Below, in pieces: positions 1 to 9,777 of a DNA stretch of 64,000 nucleotides (position 1 is its first letter; every line of letters starts with the position of its first letter). Origin of the DNA: Qipengyuania mesophila. GTDB taxonomy: Bacteria; Pseudomonadota; Alphaproteobacteria; Sphingomonadales; Sphingomonadaceae. The DNA lies in assembly GCF_019711655.1 (NCBI RefSeq), contig NZ_JAIGNU010000002.1, positions 124,001 through 188,000 on the forward strand, written 5' to 3'. A model generated the notes under the pieces. It was not told the DNA's origin and did not search any database. It worked only from the letters and a program-made list of their open reading frames with translations. The position numbers were made by a program, and so were the translations under genes.

Positions 1-22
1 AGATGAAAGCGGAGGCCTGAGC

Positions 23-928
23 ATGACGCTCGAGCAGAAGCGCGTCGAGCTTGCCAACGGCATCCACCTCGACGTGGTCGACGAGGGGCCGCGCGACGCG
101 CCGGTGCTGATCTTCCTCCACGGCTTTCCCGAAAGCCACCGCACCTGGCGCCACCAGATCGCGCATTTCTCCGGTCGCTACCGCTGCATCGCGCCCGACC
201 AGCGCGGCTATCGCGGATCGTCCAAGCCGCGGGAGGTCGAGGCCTATACGCCCGACAAGATGGTCGGCGACGTCTTCCTCCTCGCCGATGCACTCGGCGT
301 CGACAGCTTCACCATCGTCGGCCACGACTGGGGTGGCGCGATCGCCTGGGGCGTGGCCTATGGCGGGATGGCGAACAGCCGCGTGACGCGCGCGATCATC
401 GCCAATGCGCCGCATCCGGTGCTGTTTCCCAAGCTGCTTTACACCAATCGCCAGCAGCGCGAGGCGAGCCAGTATTTCCGCGAGTTCCGCGATCCGGCCC
501 ATGATCCGATGATCCGCGAACACGGTCTCGCGCCGGTGCTGATGAAGGCGTTCGAGGGGCGCGAGGTGACGACCAGCATGGAGCCCGAGGAACAGGCACG
601 CCTGCTGGAGGACTGGGCCGATCCCGCGGCCGCGTTCGGCATGCTCAACTATTACCGCGCCAGCCCGATGGCGGTGCTGCCGCTCGATGCGCCTTACGAG
701 CTACCGGCGGACTATACGCCCTTCCCGCTACCCAGGCTGACCATCCCGACGCTGGTGATCTGGGCGATGGAGGACGAGGCGCTGCCCCCGACCAATCTCG
801 ACGGGCTCGACGAAGTCATCGAGAACCCCGAGATTGTGAAGGTGCCCGGCTGCGGACATTTCGTCCAGTGGGAGGCACCCGACGCGTTCAACGCCGCGGC
901 CGACACCTTCCTCTCTCGAACGGCCTGA
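23..928 (+). CDS. alpha/beta hydrolase, epoxide hydrolase-like (301 aa)
   Basis: Soluble alpha/beta-hydrolase of the epoxide hydrolase/haloalkane dehalogenase branch. HGFPES (residues 33-38) is the oxyanion-hole motif of epoxide hydrolases, GHDWGG (100-105) places an aspartate rather than a serine as nucleophile, and GCGHF near 279 supplies the catalytic histidine. Two tyrosines in a cap segment (NYYRASP) fit the epoxide-activating pair. The ATG at 23 has GGAGG about seven bases upstream. A TGA at 18-20 in another frame may end an upstream gene that lies outside the window. It ends exactly where the convergent DUF2332 gene ends. The substrate cannot be read from the sequence. Confidence 0.85.
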   Translation: MTLEQKRVELANGIHLDVVDEGPRDAPVLIFLHGFPESHRTWRHQIAHFSGRYRCIAPDQRGYRGSSKPREVEAYTPDKMVGDVFLLADALGVDSFTIVGHDWGGAIAWGVAYGGMANSRVTRAIIANAPHPVLFPKLLYTNRQQREASQYFREFRDPAHDPMIREHGLAPVLMKAFEGREVTTSMEPEEQARLLEDWADPAAAFGMLNYYRASPMAVLPLDAPYELPADYTPFPLPRLTIPTLVIWAMEDEALPPTNLDGLDEVIENPEIVKVPGCGHFVQWEAPDAFNAAADTFLSRTA

Positions 929-2020
929 TCAGCCCTTCCAATCGATCCAACTGCCGTGCGGATGCGCGGTGGCGAGCTTGCGCCGCATGTCTCCGTGCGG
1001 CCAGTAACTCACCGTCAGCTCGTGCCGGTGGGTGTCGCGGTTGGCCTCGAGGCTGACCCAGGCGAGCGGCGTCTCTTCGCGCGCCCTGTGCCCCGCCTCT
1101 TCCATCAGTTCGACGATCTGGTCGCGCTCCTCGCGCGGGACATATTGCCACACCACCGAGTGCATCAGCACCCGTGTCGTGCCTTCCTGCTGCGGCCGCT
1201 CGAGGCGATCGCGCAGGAAATCGACCGCGCGCATGCGGGCGATCTCGGGCGGGAAGACGTTCGCCGCCTCGATCGCCGCCTCGAGCCGGGCAAAGCGTTC
1301 AGTGAATTCGGGCCAGATATAGGCCTTCAGGCGCAGGGCCTGCATCTCATCTGTCAGATCGACAGGGGCGACATCGCACCCCTCGGCCCCGACGATGTCG
1401 TAGCCTTCCGTCGGCGGCGGGGGCCCACGCCACTCGGGTTTCAGCTGCATGCGCGCATTCTTCGGCCCGATCATGACCCCGCCGAGATCGTAGCGAAAGC
1501 GGCGCATCATCAGGTTGATCCCCGCGCTCGAGCCGATTTCGAGCAGGTCGAAATGCCCGGGCAGCCCGTGATCCACCAACCACAGGAAAGCCGCGGCAAA
1601 GCCCGCCGAGCGCCCAGCCTCATTGGTCTGCGGCGGGCCATCGAGCCACGGCATAAGGAACGGTTCGTGCCGCTCGATCGCATCGGCGATCAGGTCGGTC
1701 GCATTGGTCGGGCCCAGCCCTTCGTAGATCGGTGCCAGGCTGGGTTCGTCTCCGCGCAGATGGAGCGCGTGCAACCCGCCAGCGACGCGCAACGGCAGGG
1801 CATCGGCGAGCGCAGGGCCCGCCCAGCGACGCACCCGTCGCATCACCGCACCCCCGCGTTCGCTGTCGAGCAGTTCGCATAGCGCCTGACACACCAGCGC
1901 CGTGATCGGTGCGCCGTTGTCGCGACAATAGGCGACCTGGTTCTCGAAGGCCCGAAACACCGCCTCGGATCCGGTGGCCCCCGGTTCGATCACCACATAT
2001 TCCGCCTGGTCGATCGGCAT
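929..2020 (-). CDS. DUF2332 family protein (363 aa)
   Basis: Matches the DUF2332 family by its N-terminal pattern ([18 protein letters not shown]) and by [12 protein letters not shown] near the middle, which resembles a Rossmann glycine loop and is characteristic of the family. No biochemical role is established. I place the start at the ATG at 2020, which has GGAAAGG a few bases upstream; the longer reading frame would need a TTG at 2032. The gene abuts the convergent hydrolase with no spacer and is divergent from hisG, about 36 bp away. Confidence 0.8.
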   Translation of the reverse strand: MPIDQAEYVVIEPGATGSEAVFRAFENQVAYCRDNGAPITALVCQALCELLDSERGGAVMRRVRRWAGPALADALPLRVAGGLHALHLRGDEPSLAPIYEGLGPTNATDLIADAIERHEPFLMPWLDGPPQTNEAGRSAGFAAAFLWLVDHGLPGHFDLLEIGSSAGINLMMRRFRYDLGGVMIGPKNARMQLKPEWRGPPPPTEGYDIVGAEGCDVAPVDLTDEMQALRLKAYIWPEFTERFARLEAAIEAANVFPPEIARMRAVDFLRDRLERPQQEGTTRVLMHSVVWQYVPREERDQIVELMEEAGHRAREETPLAWVSLEANRDTHRHELTVSYWPHGDMRRKLATAHPHGSWIDWKG

Positions 2021-2056
2021 TGCCCTTTCCAAGCCTGCTGCCTATCTGCGCTTCCC

Positions 2057-2713
2057 ATGAACGATTGCCTGACCTTTGCTGTTCCCAAGGGGCGCATTCT
2101 CGACGAAGCGCTGCCCGTGATGGCTCGTGCCGGCGTGGTGCCCGAGGATGGGTTCCACGACAAGGCCAACCGTTCGCTGACCTTTGCCACAACGCGCGAG
2201 GACATGCGGCTGATCCGCGTTCGCGCCTTCGACGTGGCGACCTTCGTTGCGCATGGCGCGGCGCAGCTCGGCATCGTCGGCTCCGACGTGATCGAGGAAT
2301 TCGACTATGCCGACCTCTACGCGCCGGTCGATCTCGACATTGGGCACTGCCACCTCGCCGTGGCCGAACCCAAGGAAGGTGCCGCCAGCGTCGATGGCGC
2401 CAGCCATCTGCGCGTCGCGACCAAATACCCCAACCTGACCCGCCGCCATTTCGAGCGACAGGGGATCCAGGCCGAATGCGTCAAATTGAACGGGGCGATG
2501 GAAATCGCCCCGGCGCTGGGCCTTGCCGGCCGGATCGTCGACCTGGTTTCGAGCGGCACCACCTTGCGCGAAAACGGCCTCGTCGAAACCAGCCGCATCC
2601 TCGACATCTCGGCGCGCCTGATCGTCAACCGCGCCGCGCTCAAGACCGATCCGCGCGTCGCCGCACTGGTCGAGGCCTTCCGTACCGATGCGGCGCGGCG
2701 CGAGGCTGCCTGA
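2057..2713 (+). CDS. hisG: ATP phosphoribosyltransferase, short form
   Basis: First step of histidine synthesis: joins ATP and PRPP to give phosphoribosyl-ATP. At 218 aa it is the short HisG form that lacks the C-terminal regulatory domain and normally works with HisZ, which is not in this window. Family signatures include the start [15 protein letters not shown] and the PRPP-binding stretch [19 protein letters not shown] near 155-173. Its TGA overlaps the hisD ATG by one base (TGATG), so the two are probably translationally coupled. Confidence 0.96.
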   Translation: MNDCLTFAVPKGRILDEALPVMARAGVVPEDGFHDKANRSLTFATTREDMRLIRVRAFDVATFVAHGAAQLGIVGSDVIEEFDYADLYAPVDLDIGHCHLAVAEPKEGAASVDGASHLRVATKYPNLTRRHFERQGIQAECVKLNGAMEIAPALGLAGRIVDLVSSGTTLRENGLVETSRILDISARLIVNRAALKTDPRVAALVEAFRTDAARREAA

Positions 2714-4002
2714 TGCAATTGCTGCACACCACGGACGAGGACTTCGCGAAGAAGTTCGATCGGATCGTCCGCGATCGCCGCGAAAGCGATGTCCAGGTCG
2801 GGCGCGATGTCGCGACAATCATCAACGAGGTGCGCGAGCGCGGCGACGAAGCGCTGGTCGACTACACCGCGCGCTTCGATGGCCACGGCCTCGGCGAGGA
2901 TCGCGACTGGCAGATCTCGGCGGAGGAATGCCGGGCCGCGCATGAGGCGCTCGATCCGGCGCTGCGCGACGCGCTCGAACTCGCGGCTGTGCGCATCCGC
3001 GCCTACCACGAAGGCCAGTTGCCTGCCGACCGCGATTATACCGACGAGATCGGCATGCGGCTCGGTGCGCGGTGGAGCGCGGTCGATGCGGCGGGTCTCT
3101 ACGTCCCCGGCGGGCGCGCAGCCTATCCTTCCTCGCTGCTGATGAATGCCATTCCCGCCAAGGTGGCGGGCGTCGAGCGGCTTGTCGTGACCACGCCCAC
3201 ACCCAAGGGCGAGGTCAATCCGCTGGTCCTTGCCGCGGCGCATATCGCCGGGGTCGACGAAATCTGGCGTGTCGGCGGAGCGCAGGCGATTGCCGCTCTC
3301 GCCCATGGCACCAAGCGGATCGCAAAGGTCGATGTGATTGCAGGCCCCGGCAATGCCTGGGTGGCCGAGGCCAAGCGCCAGCTCTATGGCGTGGTCGGCA
3401 TCGACATGGTCGCCGGACCGAGCGAAATCCTCGTCATCGCGGACCAGGACAACGATCCCGAATGGATTGCCGCCGACCTGTTGAGCCAGGCCGAGCACGA
3501 TCCGACCAGTCAGTCGATCCTCATAACCGACAGCGGAAGCCTTGCCCGGCAGGTCGAGGATGCGGTCGACCTCGCGCTGATGAAATTGCCGACCGCCAAG
3601 ACCGCCCAGGCCAGCTGGGATGCGCACGGCCTGATCGTCGTGGTCGACAGCCTCGACCAAGCCCCGGCTCTGTCCGACCGCCTCGCGGCCGAGCATGTCG
3701 AGCTGATGGTTGACGATCCGCAAGCGCTGTTCGACCGGCTCCGCCACGCGGGCAGCGTGTTCCTCGGTCGCCACACGCCCGAAGCCGTGGGCGATTATAT
3801 TGCCGGGCCCAACCACGTCCTTCCCACCGGTCGCCGCGCCCGCTTTGCCAGCGGATTGTCGGTGCTCGATTTCATGAAGCGCACCAGTTTCATCGACGCC
3901 TCCAAGGCCGCGCTTGCCGCGATCGGCCCGGCAGCGGTGAGGCTGGCGGAGGCAGAAGGCCTTCCCGCGCACGCCCTGTCGATTTCCACGAGACTGAAAT
4001 GA
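2713..4002 (+). CDS. hisD: histidinol dehydrogenase
   Basis: Zinc- and NAD-dependent oxidation of L-histidinol to L-histidine, the last two steps of the pathway; 429 aa, normal length. Visible signatures are GGAQAIAALAHGT, AGPGNAWVAEAKRQLYG near 210, GPSEILVIAD near 236, QAEHDPTSQ near 258 (zinc and substrate ligands) and GPNHVLPT near 366. The open frame extends far upstream through hisG, but the ATG at 2713 overlapping the hisG stop is the natural start. It overlaps nusB by four bases (ATGA). Confidence 0.97.
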   Translation: MQLLHTTDEDFAKKFDRIVRDRRESDVQVGRDVATIINEVRERGDEALVDYTARFDGHGLGEDRDWQISAEECRAAHEALDPALRDALELAAVRIRAYHEGQLPADRDYTDEIGMRLGARWSAVDAAGLYVPGGRAAYPSSLLMNAIPAKVAGVERLVVTTPTPKGEVNPLVLAAAHIAGVDEIWRVGGAQAIAALAHGTKRIAKVDVIAGPGNAWVAEAKRQLYGVVGIDMVAGPSEILVIADQDNDPEWIAADLLSQAEHDPTSQSILITDSGSLARQVEDAVDLALMKLPTAKTAQASWDAHGLIVVVDSLDQAPALSDRLAAEHVELMVDDPQALFDRLRHAGSVFLGRHTPEAVGDYIAGPNHVLPTGRRARFASGLSVLDFMKRTSFIDASKAALAAIGPAAVRLAEAEGLPAHALSISTRLK

Positions 4003-4451
4003 CCCAGAACCCCAAATCCCAGGCGCGCAGCGCCGCCCGCCTCGGTGCCGTCCAGGCGCTCTACCAGCAGCAGATGGAAGGCACCAAGCTCGCCAAGCTG
4101 CTCGACGAATTCCACCAGCACCGCCTCGGCCGCGTGATCGAGGACGAGGAATATGCCGAGGCCGATGTTGATTTCTTCGACGACATCGTCAGCGGCGTCG
4201 AAGCCCGACGCGCAGAGATCGACGAGAAGCTGACCGCGCGCCTCGCCGAGGGCTGGACGCTCGCGCGCCTCGACAAGACCATGCTCCAGATCCTGCGCGC
4301 CGGCGCCTACGAACTCATCGCCCGGCCCGACGTGCCCAAGGCGAGCGCGATCAGCGAATATGTCGACGTCGCCAAGGCCTTCTTCGACGATCGCGAGGCG
4401 AAGTTCGTCAACGGCATCCTCGACGCGGTCGCCAGGGAAGCCGGGCGCTAA
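3999..4451 (+). CDS. nusB: transcription antitermination factor NusB
   Basis: NusB (150 aa) binds boxA RNA with NusE (S10) and promotes rRNA antitermination. The start RSAARLGAVQALYQQQMEG and the end GWTLARLDKTMLQILRAGAYEL, followed by an EYVDVAKAF-F-FVNGILD pattern, are typical. The start overlaps the hisD stop, so it belongs to the hisG-hisD-nusB transcription unit. In many alphaproteobacteria thiL follows nusB directly; here a 0.85 kb segment with an unrelated gene separates them. Confidence 0.95.
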   Translation: MTQNPKSQARSAARLGAVQALYQQQMEGTKLAKLLDEFHQHRLGRVIEDEEYAEADVDFFDDIVSGVEARRAEIDEKLTARLAEGWTLARLDKTMLQILRAGAYELIARPDVPKASAISEYVDVAKAFFDDREAKFVNGILDAVAREAGR

Positions 4452-4503
4452 AGGCGAACAACGATTCCATTGCGGGCGCTTTGCCAACCGCTATCTTCCT
4501 CGA

Positions 4504-5241
4504 ATGACCGAAGCAGAAGCCAATCTTCGTGATGCCATCGAGCAAAACTACTCGGCGTTCGCTTGCATACCTCGCCCAGGGAAGCTTTGTACGTCGCCCT
4601 ATCGCGATGCAGACAAGATCTGGCGAACACTCACGTCGGCACCACTACGCGAACTAGGAGATAAGCAGATTGGCCCTTATTGTGGTTGGGCGATCACAAC
4701 AGCAGGCGACGACCGCGATTATCGGCATTTTCTGCCTCGCATCTTTGAGCTTTCAGTCACAAACCCATCTTGGCTGGGAACAGAGCCGCCAATCATAGCC
4801 GAAAAGTTGAACTTGGCTCATTGGCGATCATGGCCAAGCGATCAACAGGCATCGGTTCTCCAATTTTTCTATTCCGCCTTTCTCGCAGAGCTTGAGAAGC
4901 ATCCCGACGAGGGAATAGGTGTGCCCGATTGGATCTGCGGACTTGTGACCCTTGGTGAGCCGGCATCACGAGTGATGGAGCGGTGGATCGCTTCCCCCGC
5001 GATAAATGCGCAACTTCAGATGGCATCCTTCATTGTCGATCAGGCAAGGGATTTGAGCTTGTGGGCGAAGGTAAGCGGTCCGTTCTGGGATGACGTGAGC
5101 GTAGATGTCCGTCGAGAACTGGCTGAACAACTTAGGGCGGACCAGACGAAGCGCTACTTGCATGCAGCGGCGGGCAATGTTTCAGATGAAGACCGGTCTG
5201 CCCTTTTGGAACCCGCGCTCTCGGAATTCGAGAAGTTCTGA
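4504..5241 (+). CDS. hypothetical protein (245 aa)
   Basis: I do not recognise this protein. It has no signal peptide, membrane segment or known motif; it is rich in tryptophan and looks mostly helical and cytosolic. Base composition and codon use are visibly less GC-biased than the flanking nusB and thiL, which suggests later acquisition. I take the ATG at 4504, since the longer frame would run back into nusB. It lies between two genes that are often adjacent in relatives. Confidence 0.7.
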   Translation: MTEAEANLRDAIEQNYSAFACIPRPGKLCTSPYRDADKIWRTLTSAPLRELGDKQIGPYCGWAITTAGDDRDYRHFLPRIFELSVTNPSWLGTEPPIIAEKLNLAHWRSWPSDQQASVLQFFYSAFLAELEKHPDEGIGVPDWICGLVTLGEPASRVMERWIASPAINAQLQMASFIVDQARDLSLWAKVSGPFWDDVSVDVRRELAEQLRADQTKRYLHAAAGNVSDEDRSALLEPALSEFEKF

Positions 5242-5297
5242 TGCCTGCCTTGCACCGACTTGCAGACATCCCTCCCGTGGCGCGCTAGGTCCATAGC

Positions 5298-6161
5298 ATG
5301 AACGAAGGCACCTTCGTCGCCGCGCTGCGCGCGCTGGCCGGTGATCCCGCCGCACGCGGGCTCGAAGACGATGCCGCGGTTCTCGAATTCGGGGGCGAGA
5401 GCCTCGTCCTGACGCACGATACGCTCGTCCAGGGCGTGCATGTCCGCGAGGACGAGGACCCGGCCGACATCGCTTGGAAACTGGTCGCGGTGAACCTGTC
5501 CGACCTCGCCGCCAAGGGCGCCGAACCGGTCGGCGTGCTCGTCTCGCACATGCTCGGCGAAGGCGACGAGCGGTTCCTGACGGGGCTGGGCGAAATACTC
5601 ACAGCCTATGACGTCCCTCTGCTCGGCGGGGACACCGTGCGCATCGATGGGGCCCGCAGCTGGGGGTGCACCGCCATCGGCCTCGCCACGCATACGCCGG
5701 TTCCCGATCGCCGCGGAGCGCAGGTCGGCGACGCGGTCTACGTCACCGGCGTCCTTGGCCGGGCGATGCTTGGGCTCGAAGATCGCGGTTCGGGCAGCGC
5801 GAACGACCTCGCCTACCGCCGCCCGCGACCGCTGCTCGCCGAAGGCCGGATGCTGGCGCCTGTCGTCACCGCGATGATGGACGTTTCCGACGGATTGCTG
5901 CTCGATTGCTGGCGCCTGGTGAAGGCGAGCCGGTGCACGATCGAGTTGGAACGCGACAGCATTCCCGTCGCCGACCCAGCCCGGGCGGACGACTGCATCC
6001 GGTGGGGCGACGACTACCAATTGCTCTTCACCGCGCCCGTCGATGCTCCGCTGCCCGTTCCCTCAGCCTGCATCGGGCGGGTCGCCGAGGACGGCGGTCA
6101 CGAGCTCTGGATCGACAACGAGATCGTCACCCCCGAAGACGGGCTCGGCTACCAGCACTGA
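5298..6161 (+). CDS. thiL: thiamine-monophosphate kinase
   Basis: Phosphorylates thiamine monophosphate to the cofactor thiamine diphosphate. The N-terminal pattern EDDAAVLEF, LTHDTLVQGVH near 38-48 and the DIAWKLVAVNLSDLAAKGA stretch are ThiL signatures of the PurM/ThiL fold, as are GGDTVR and the DVSDGLLLD motif near 195. At 287 aa it is somewhat shorter than the common 310-330 aa form, but both halves of the fold are present. It is separated from nusB by an unrelated inserted gene. Confidence 0.93.
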   Translation: MNEGTFVAALRALAGDPAARGLEDDAAVLEFGGESLVLTHDTLVQGVHVREDEDPADIAWKLVAVNLSDLAAKGAEPVGVLVSHMLGEGDERFLTGLGEILTAYDVPLLGGDTVRIDGARSWGCTAIGLATHTPVPDRRGAQVGDAVYVTGVLGRAMLGLEDRGSGSANDLAYRRPRPLLAEGRMLAPVVTAMMDVSDGLLLDCWRLVKASRCTIELERDSIPVADPARADDCIRWGDDYQLLFTAPVDAPLPVPSACIGRVAEDGGHELWIDNEIVTPEDGLGYQH

Positions 6162-6316
6162 GCGCTTGCGCGGGAGGCGGTCGATAAGCGCGGATTGCTG
6201 CGCAATTCGGCCTTGTCACGCAACATAGGCCCCTTATACCCACGCCCCACATGCTCCGGCGTTTCCCGCGCAGGATCGCATAGACATATAAGATCAATCG
6301 GGAGGGGAATTTTTCA

Positions 6317-8473
6317 GTGGACCTTGTTCTCATAGCAATTGTGCTGGGACTGCTTGCCGTCGTCTACGGCTTCGTCACCAGCCGCCAGGTGCTGGGCTCC
6401 GGCGCCGGCAACGAAAAGATGCAGGAAATCGCCGGCGCCATCCAGGAAGGCGCGCAGGCCTATCTCAAGCGCCAGTACACCACCATCGCCATCGTCGGCG
6501 TCGGCGTGGCCATACTCGTGGGCGTGTTCCTCGGCATCATTCCGGTGATCGGTTTCGTCATCGGCGCGATCCTGTCGGGCGTTGCAGGCTTCATCGGGAT
6601 GAACATCTCGGTGCGCTCGAACGTGCGCACCGCCGCCGCCGCACAGAGCGGGCTGCAGCAGGGGCTCACCCTCGCCTTCCGCGCGGGCGCCATCACCGGC
6701 ATGCTCGTGGCAGGCCTCGCGCTGCTCGCGATCGCGGTATTCTTCTGGTACCTGACCGGCCCCGCCGGGCATGCTCCCAACAGCCGTGAAGTGATCGACG
6801 GCCTTGTGGGCCTCGCCTTCGGTGCCTCGCTGATCTCGATCTTCGCGCGCTTGGGCGGCGGTATCTTCACCAAGGCGGCCGACGTCGGTGCCGACCTCGT
6901 CGGCAAGGTCGAGGCAGGCATCCCCGAAGACGATCCGCGCAACCCCGCCGTGATCGCCGACAACGTGGGCGACAACGTCGGCGACTGCGCCGGCATGGCT
7001 GCCGACCTGTTCGAGACCTATGTCGTCACCGTCGGTGCGACCATGGTCCTCACCGCGCTGCTGTTCGGCGAACGCCTCGGCGACCTGCTGATGCCGATGA
7101 TGGCGCTCCCGCTGCTGATCGGCGGCGCGTGCATCGTCACCAGCATCATCGGCACCTACTTCGTGAAGCTCGGCAAGGGCAGCACGAATGTGATGGGTGC
7201 GATGTACAAGGGCTTCCTTGTTTCGGCCATCCTGGCAATCCCGCTGATCTGGCTCGTCATGAGCTACGCGCTGGGCGGTATGGGCACCGAGCTCGGCGGT
7301 TCGGCCATCGGCGTCGACCCGGGTGCTCCGCTGGCGGAGGAAGGCACGGCAGAACAGGTCATCGCCTTTACCGGCATGGACCTCTTCATCTGCGCGCTGA
7401 TCGGCCTCGCCATCACCGGCCTGATCATCTGGATCACCGAGTATTACACCGGCACCAACTATCGTCCGGTCCGTTCGATCGCCAAGAGCTCGGAAACGGG
7501 CCACGGCACCAACGTGATCCAGGGCCTCGCCATCAGCCTTGAATCGACTGCCCTGCCCACGCTCGTGATCGTGGCCGGCATCATCGCCACCTTCCAGCTC
7601 GCCGGTCTGATGGGTATCGCCTATGCGGCCACCGCCATGCTGGCACTTGCGGGCATGGTCGTTGCGCTCGACGCCTATGGCCCGGTGACGGACAATGCGG
7701 GCGGCATCGCCGAAATGGCCGGTCTCGACGACAGCGTTCGCGAGAAGACCGACCTGCTCGACGCGGTGGGTAACACCACCAAGGCCGTGACCAAGGGCTA
7801 TGCCATCGGTTCGGCTGGCCTCGGCGCACTGGTCCTCTTCGCTGCATACACGACCGACCTCGCGGAATTCTTCCCCGATGCGGACGTCGATTTCAGCCTC
7901 GAGAATCCCTACGTGATCGTCGGCCTTCTGCTCGGCGCGCTGCTCCCGTACCTCTTCGGTGCGATGGGCATGACCGCCGTGGGCCGCGCCGCGGGCGACG
8001 TGGTGGTCGACGTGCGCGAGCAGTTCGCCAACGACAAGGGCATCATGGCCGGCACTTCCAAGCCGAACTATGCCCGCACGGTGGACCTCGTCACCAAGGC
8101 CGCGATCAAGGAGATGATCGTACCCTCGATGCTCCCGGTCCTCGCACCGATCGTGGTCTATTTTGCGATCTTCTTCCTCGCAGGCCAGGAAAACGCCTTT
8201 GCCGCCGTCGGAGCGCTGCTCCTCGGAGTGATCATCGGCGGTATCTTCGTCGCACTCTCGATGACCGCCGGCGGCGGCGCGTGGGACAATGCGAAGAAGT
8301 ACATCGAAGACGGCAACCACGGCGGCAAGGGCTCCGAAGCCCACAAGGCCGCGGTGACCGGCGATACCGTGGGCGATCCCTACAAGGACACCGCGGGCCC
8401 GGCGGTGAACCCGATGATCAAGATCACCAACATCGTCGCCCTGCTGCTGCTGGCAGCTCTCGCGGCGGGCTGA
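6317..8473 (+). CDS. hppA: membrane-bound proton-translocating pyrophosphatase, K+-independent type
   Basis: Integral-membrane pyrophosphatase (718 aa, about 16 membrane segments expected for the family) that hydrolyses PPi and pumps protons. The substrate motif around [19 protein letters not shown] (about 204-222) is complete. The signature loop reads [10 protein letters not shown] near 485; lysine after GNTT marks the K+-independent subclass, where K+-dependent enzymes have alanine. The start is GTG at 6317 with GGGAGGGG at 6299-6306. The gene is monocistronic, with a strong terminator just downstream. Confidence 0.96.
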   Translation: MDLVLIAIVLGLLAVVYGFVTSRQVLGSGAGNEKMQEIAGAIQEGAQAYLKRQYTTIAIVGVGVAILVGVFLGIIPVIGFVIGAILSGVAGFIGMNISVRSNVRTAAAAQSGLQQGLTLAFRAGAITGMLVAGLALLAIAVFFWYLTGPAGHAPNSREVIDGLVGLAFGASLISIFARLGGGIFTKAADVGADLVGKVEAGIPEDDPRNPAVIADNVGDNVGDCAGMAADLFETYVVTVGATMVLTALLFGERLGDLLMPMMALPLLIGGACIVTSIIGTYFVKLGKGSTNVMGAMYKGFLVSAILAIPLIWLVMSYALGGMGTELGGSAIGVDPGAPLAEEGTAEQVIAFTGMDLFICALIGLAITGLIIWITEYYTGTNYRPVRSIAKSSETGHGTNVIQGLAISLESTALPTLVIVAGIIATFQLAGLMGIAYAATAMLALAGMVVALDAYGPVTDNAGGIAEMAGLDDSVREKTDLLDAVGNTTKAVTKGYAIGSAGLGALVLFAAYTTDLAEFFPDADVDFSLENPYVIVGLLLGALLPYLFGAMGMTAVGRAAGDVVVDVREQFANDKGIMAGTSKPNYARTVDLVTKAAIKEMIVPSMLPVLAPIVVYFAIFFLAGQENAFAAVGALLLGVIIGGIFVALSMTAGGGAWDNAKKYIEDGNHGGKGSEAHKAAVTGDTVGDPYKDTAGPAVNPMIKITNIVALLLLAALAAG

Positions 8474-8496
8474 TCGCTTCATCATCGTAGCCAATC

Positions 8497-8537
8497 GGGG
8501 CGGCGGCATCCACGGGTGCCGCCGCCCTTAATCTTTT
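8497..8537 (+). terminator. hppA terminator
   Basis: An 11-bp GC-rich perfect stem (8498-8508 with 8517-8527) and an 8-base loop are followed by TTAATCTTTT. It lies 25 bp after the hppA stop and reads as a Rho-independent terminator. Confidence 0.8.
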
Positions 8538-8601
8538 CAGCGCATTAACCAGCTTTAAGCGCCTTTGCGCCATAGGGGTGTCTCCGTAGCGGAGGGTACC
8601 C

Positions 8602-9777
8602 TTGTCGAATATCGCCGACCTTGTTGAGAAGCCGACGGTCGGCATACCCGTGAGGGCATTCGGGCCAGCGCCCCTCCCCGACGGGTTTTCGGTCGTTCCT
8701 TGGCGTACGATGATCGCTCCTCTGCTCGCCGCAGGCTGGGCCGATCTCGCGCGGGACGCGGCGACTGCCAATCCCTTCCACGAGCACTGGTTTCTCGCAC
8801 CGTCGCTCGCCCAGTTCGACCCCGACGGGAAGATCCTACTCGCGACATTGGTCGAGGACGGGCGGCTGGTCGCGCTCATGCCGCTATGGCGCGATACCGA
8901 CTACAGCGGTCACTACCTGCCGCATCTGGCCAACTGGATTCATCCCAACTGCTTCTGTGGCGAACCGCTGGTAGCACGCGGCCATTCGACGTCCTTCTGG
9001 CAGCAGCTTCTCGCGTGGTGCGACCGCAACCAGCGCGCGAGCCTGTTCCTCCACCTCGCCTGCCTGCCGACCGATGGCTTGGCCTTCGGCACATTGCGCG
9101 ATTTGTGCGCGGATTCGGGCCGCAGCTTCGCCCCGGTCAAGCTTTTCGAGCGGGCTGCCCTGCGCAGGGGCGTCTCGCCGGACGAGCATCTCTCCCGGAC
9201 GCTGGAGAAGAAGCGCCGCAAGGAACTGGCCCGCAAGCGGCGTCGGCTCGAGGAGATCGGCAAGCTGGAATTCTCGCGCAGCACGCAGTCCGAGGGGATC
9301 GACGACTGGATCGACGGCTTCCTCACCCTCGAACGTTCGGGCTGGAAGGGCGACCGGGGATCGTCGCTCGCCAGCGCGCCGCAGACCGAGGCATTGTTCC
9401 GCGAAAGCTTGTTCGGCGCGGCCGTCGAAGGGCGCCTCGAGCGGCTGTCCCTGCAGCTCGACGGGAAGCCGATAGCCATGCTGTGTAACTTCATCGCCCC
9501 GCCTTTCAGCTTCGGCTTCAAGACGGCATTCGACGAGGCCTATCGCAAATATTCGCCCGGAACGCTCCTGCAGGTCGAAAACCTCGCTTTGCTCCATCGC
9601 GCGGATATCGAGCTGTCCGACAGCTGTGCGGTGCCGGGCAATCCGATGATCGAACAGATCTGGTCGGACCGCCGCGAGATGGCGATGGTGTCGATCGGCA
9701 TCGGCGGAACGCTGCGGCGCGCGATCGGCGCCCTGCTGACCGGGATCGAACTCCGCCGCGAGGAGGCACGGCGATGA
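8602..9777 (+). CDS. GNAT-type acyltransferase of the CelD/BioF2-like family (391 aa)
   Basis: Resembles Acetyltransf_6 (CelD/BioF2-like) proteins: an N-terminal half with FHEHWFLAPSL, a basic helix EKKRRKELARKRRRLEE near 202-218, and a C-terminal GNAT-like half with the element SFGFKTAFDEAYRKYSPG, typical of such enzymes. Members are placed in polysaccharide or lipid modification, but the substrate here is unknown. The start is TTG at 8602 behind GGAGGG (8591-8596). It overlaps the following cupin gene by four bases, so it heads a four-gene cluster. Confidence 0.75.
   Translation: MSNIADLVEKPTVGIPVRAFGPAPLPDGFSVVPWRTMIAPLLAAGWADLARDAATANPFHEHWFLAPSLAQFDPDGKILLATLVEDGRLVALMPLWRDTDYSGHYLPHLANWIHPNCFCGEPLVARGHSTSFWQQLLAWCDRNQRASLFLHLACLPTDGLAFGTLRDLCADSGRSFAPVKLFERAALRRGVSPDEHLSRTLEKKRRKELARKRRRLEEIGKLEFSRSTQSEGIDDWIDGFLTLERSGWKGDRGSSLASAPQTEALFRESLFGAAVEGRLERLSLQLDGKPIAMLCNFIAPPFSFGFKTAFDEAYRKYSPGTLLQVENLALLHRADIELSDSCAVPGNPMIEQIWSDRREMAMVSIGIGGTLRRAIGALLTGIELRREEARR

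Noticed and set aside
2317..3972. A 551-codon minus-strand frame opposite hisG-hisD
   Set aside because: Both plus-strand genes are conserved enzymes; the antisense product shows no family.
6314..8509. A 731-codon minus-strand frame opposite hppA
   Set aside because: hppA on the plus strand is unmistakable; the antisense frame is rich in His, Asp and Gly as expected from a high-GC shadow.
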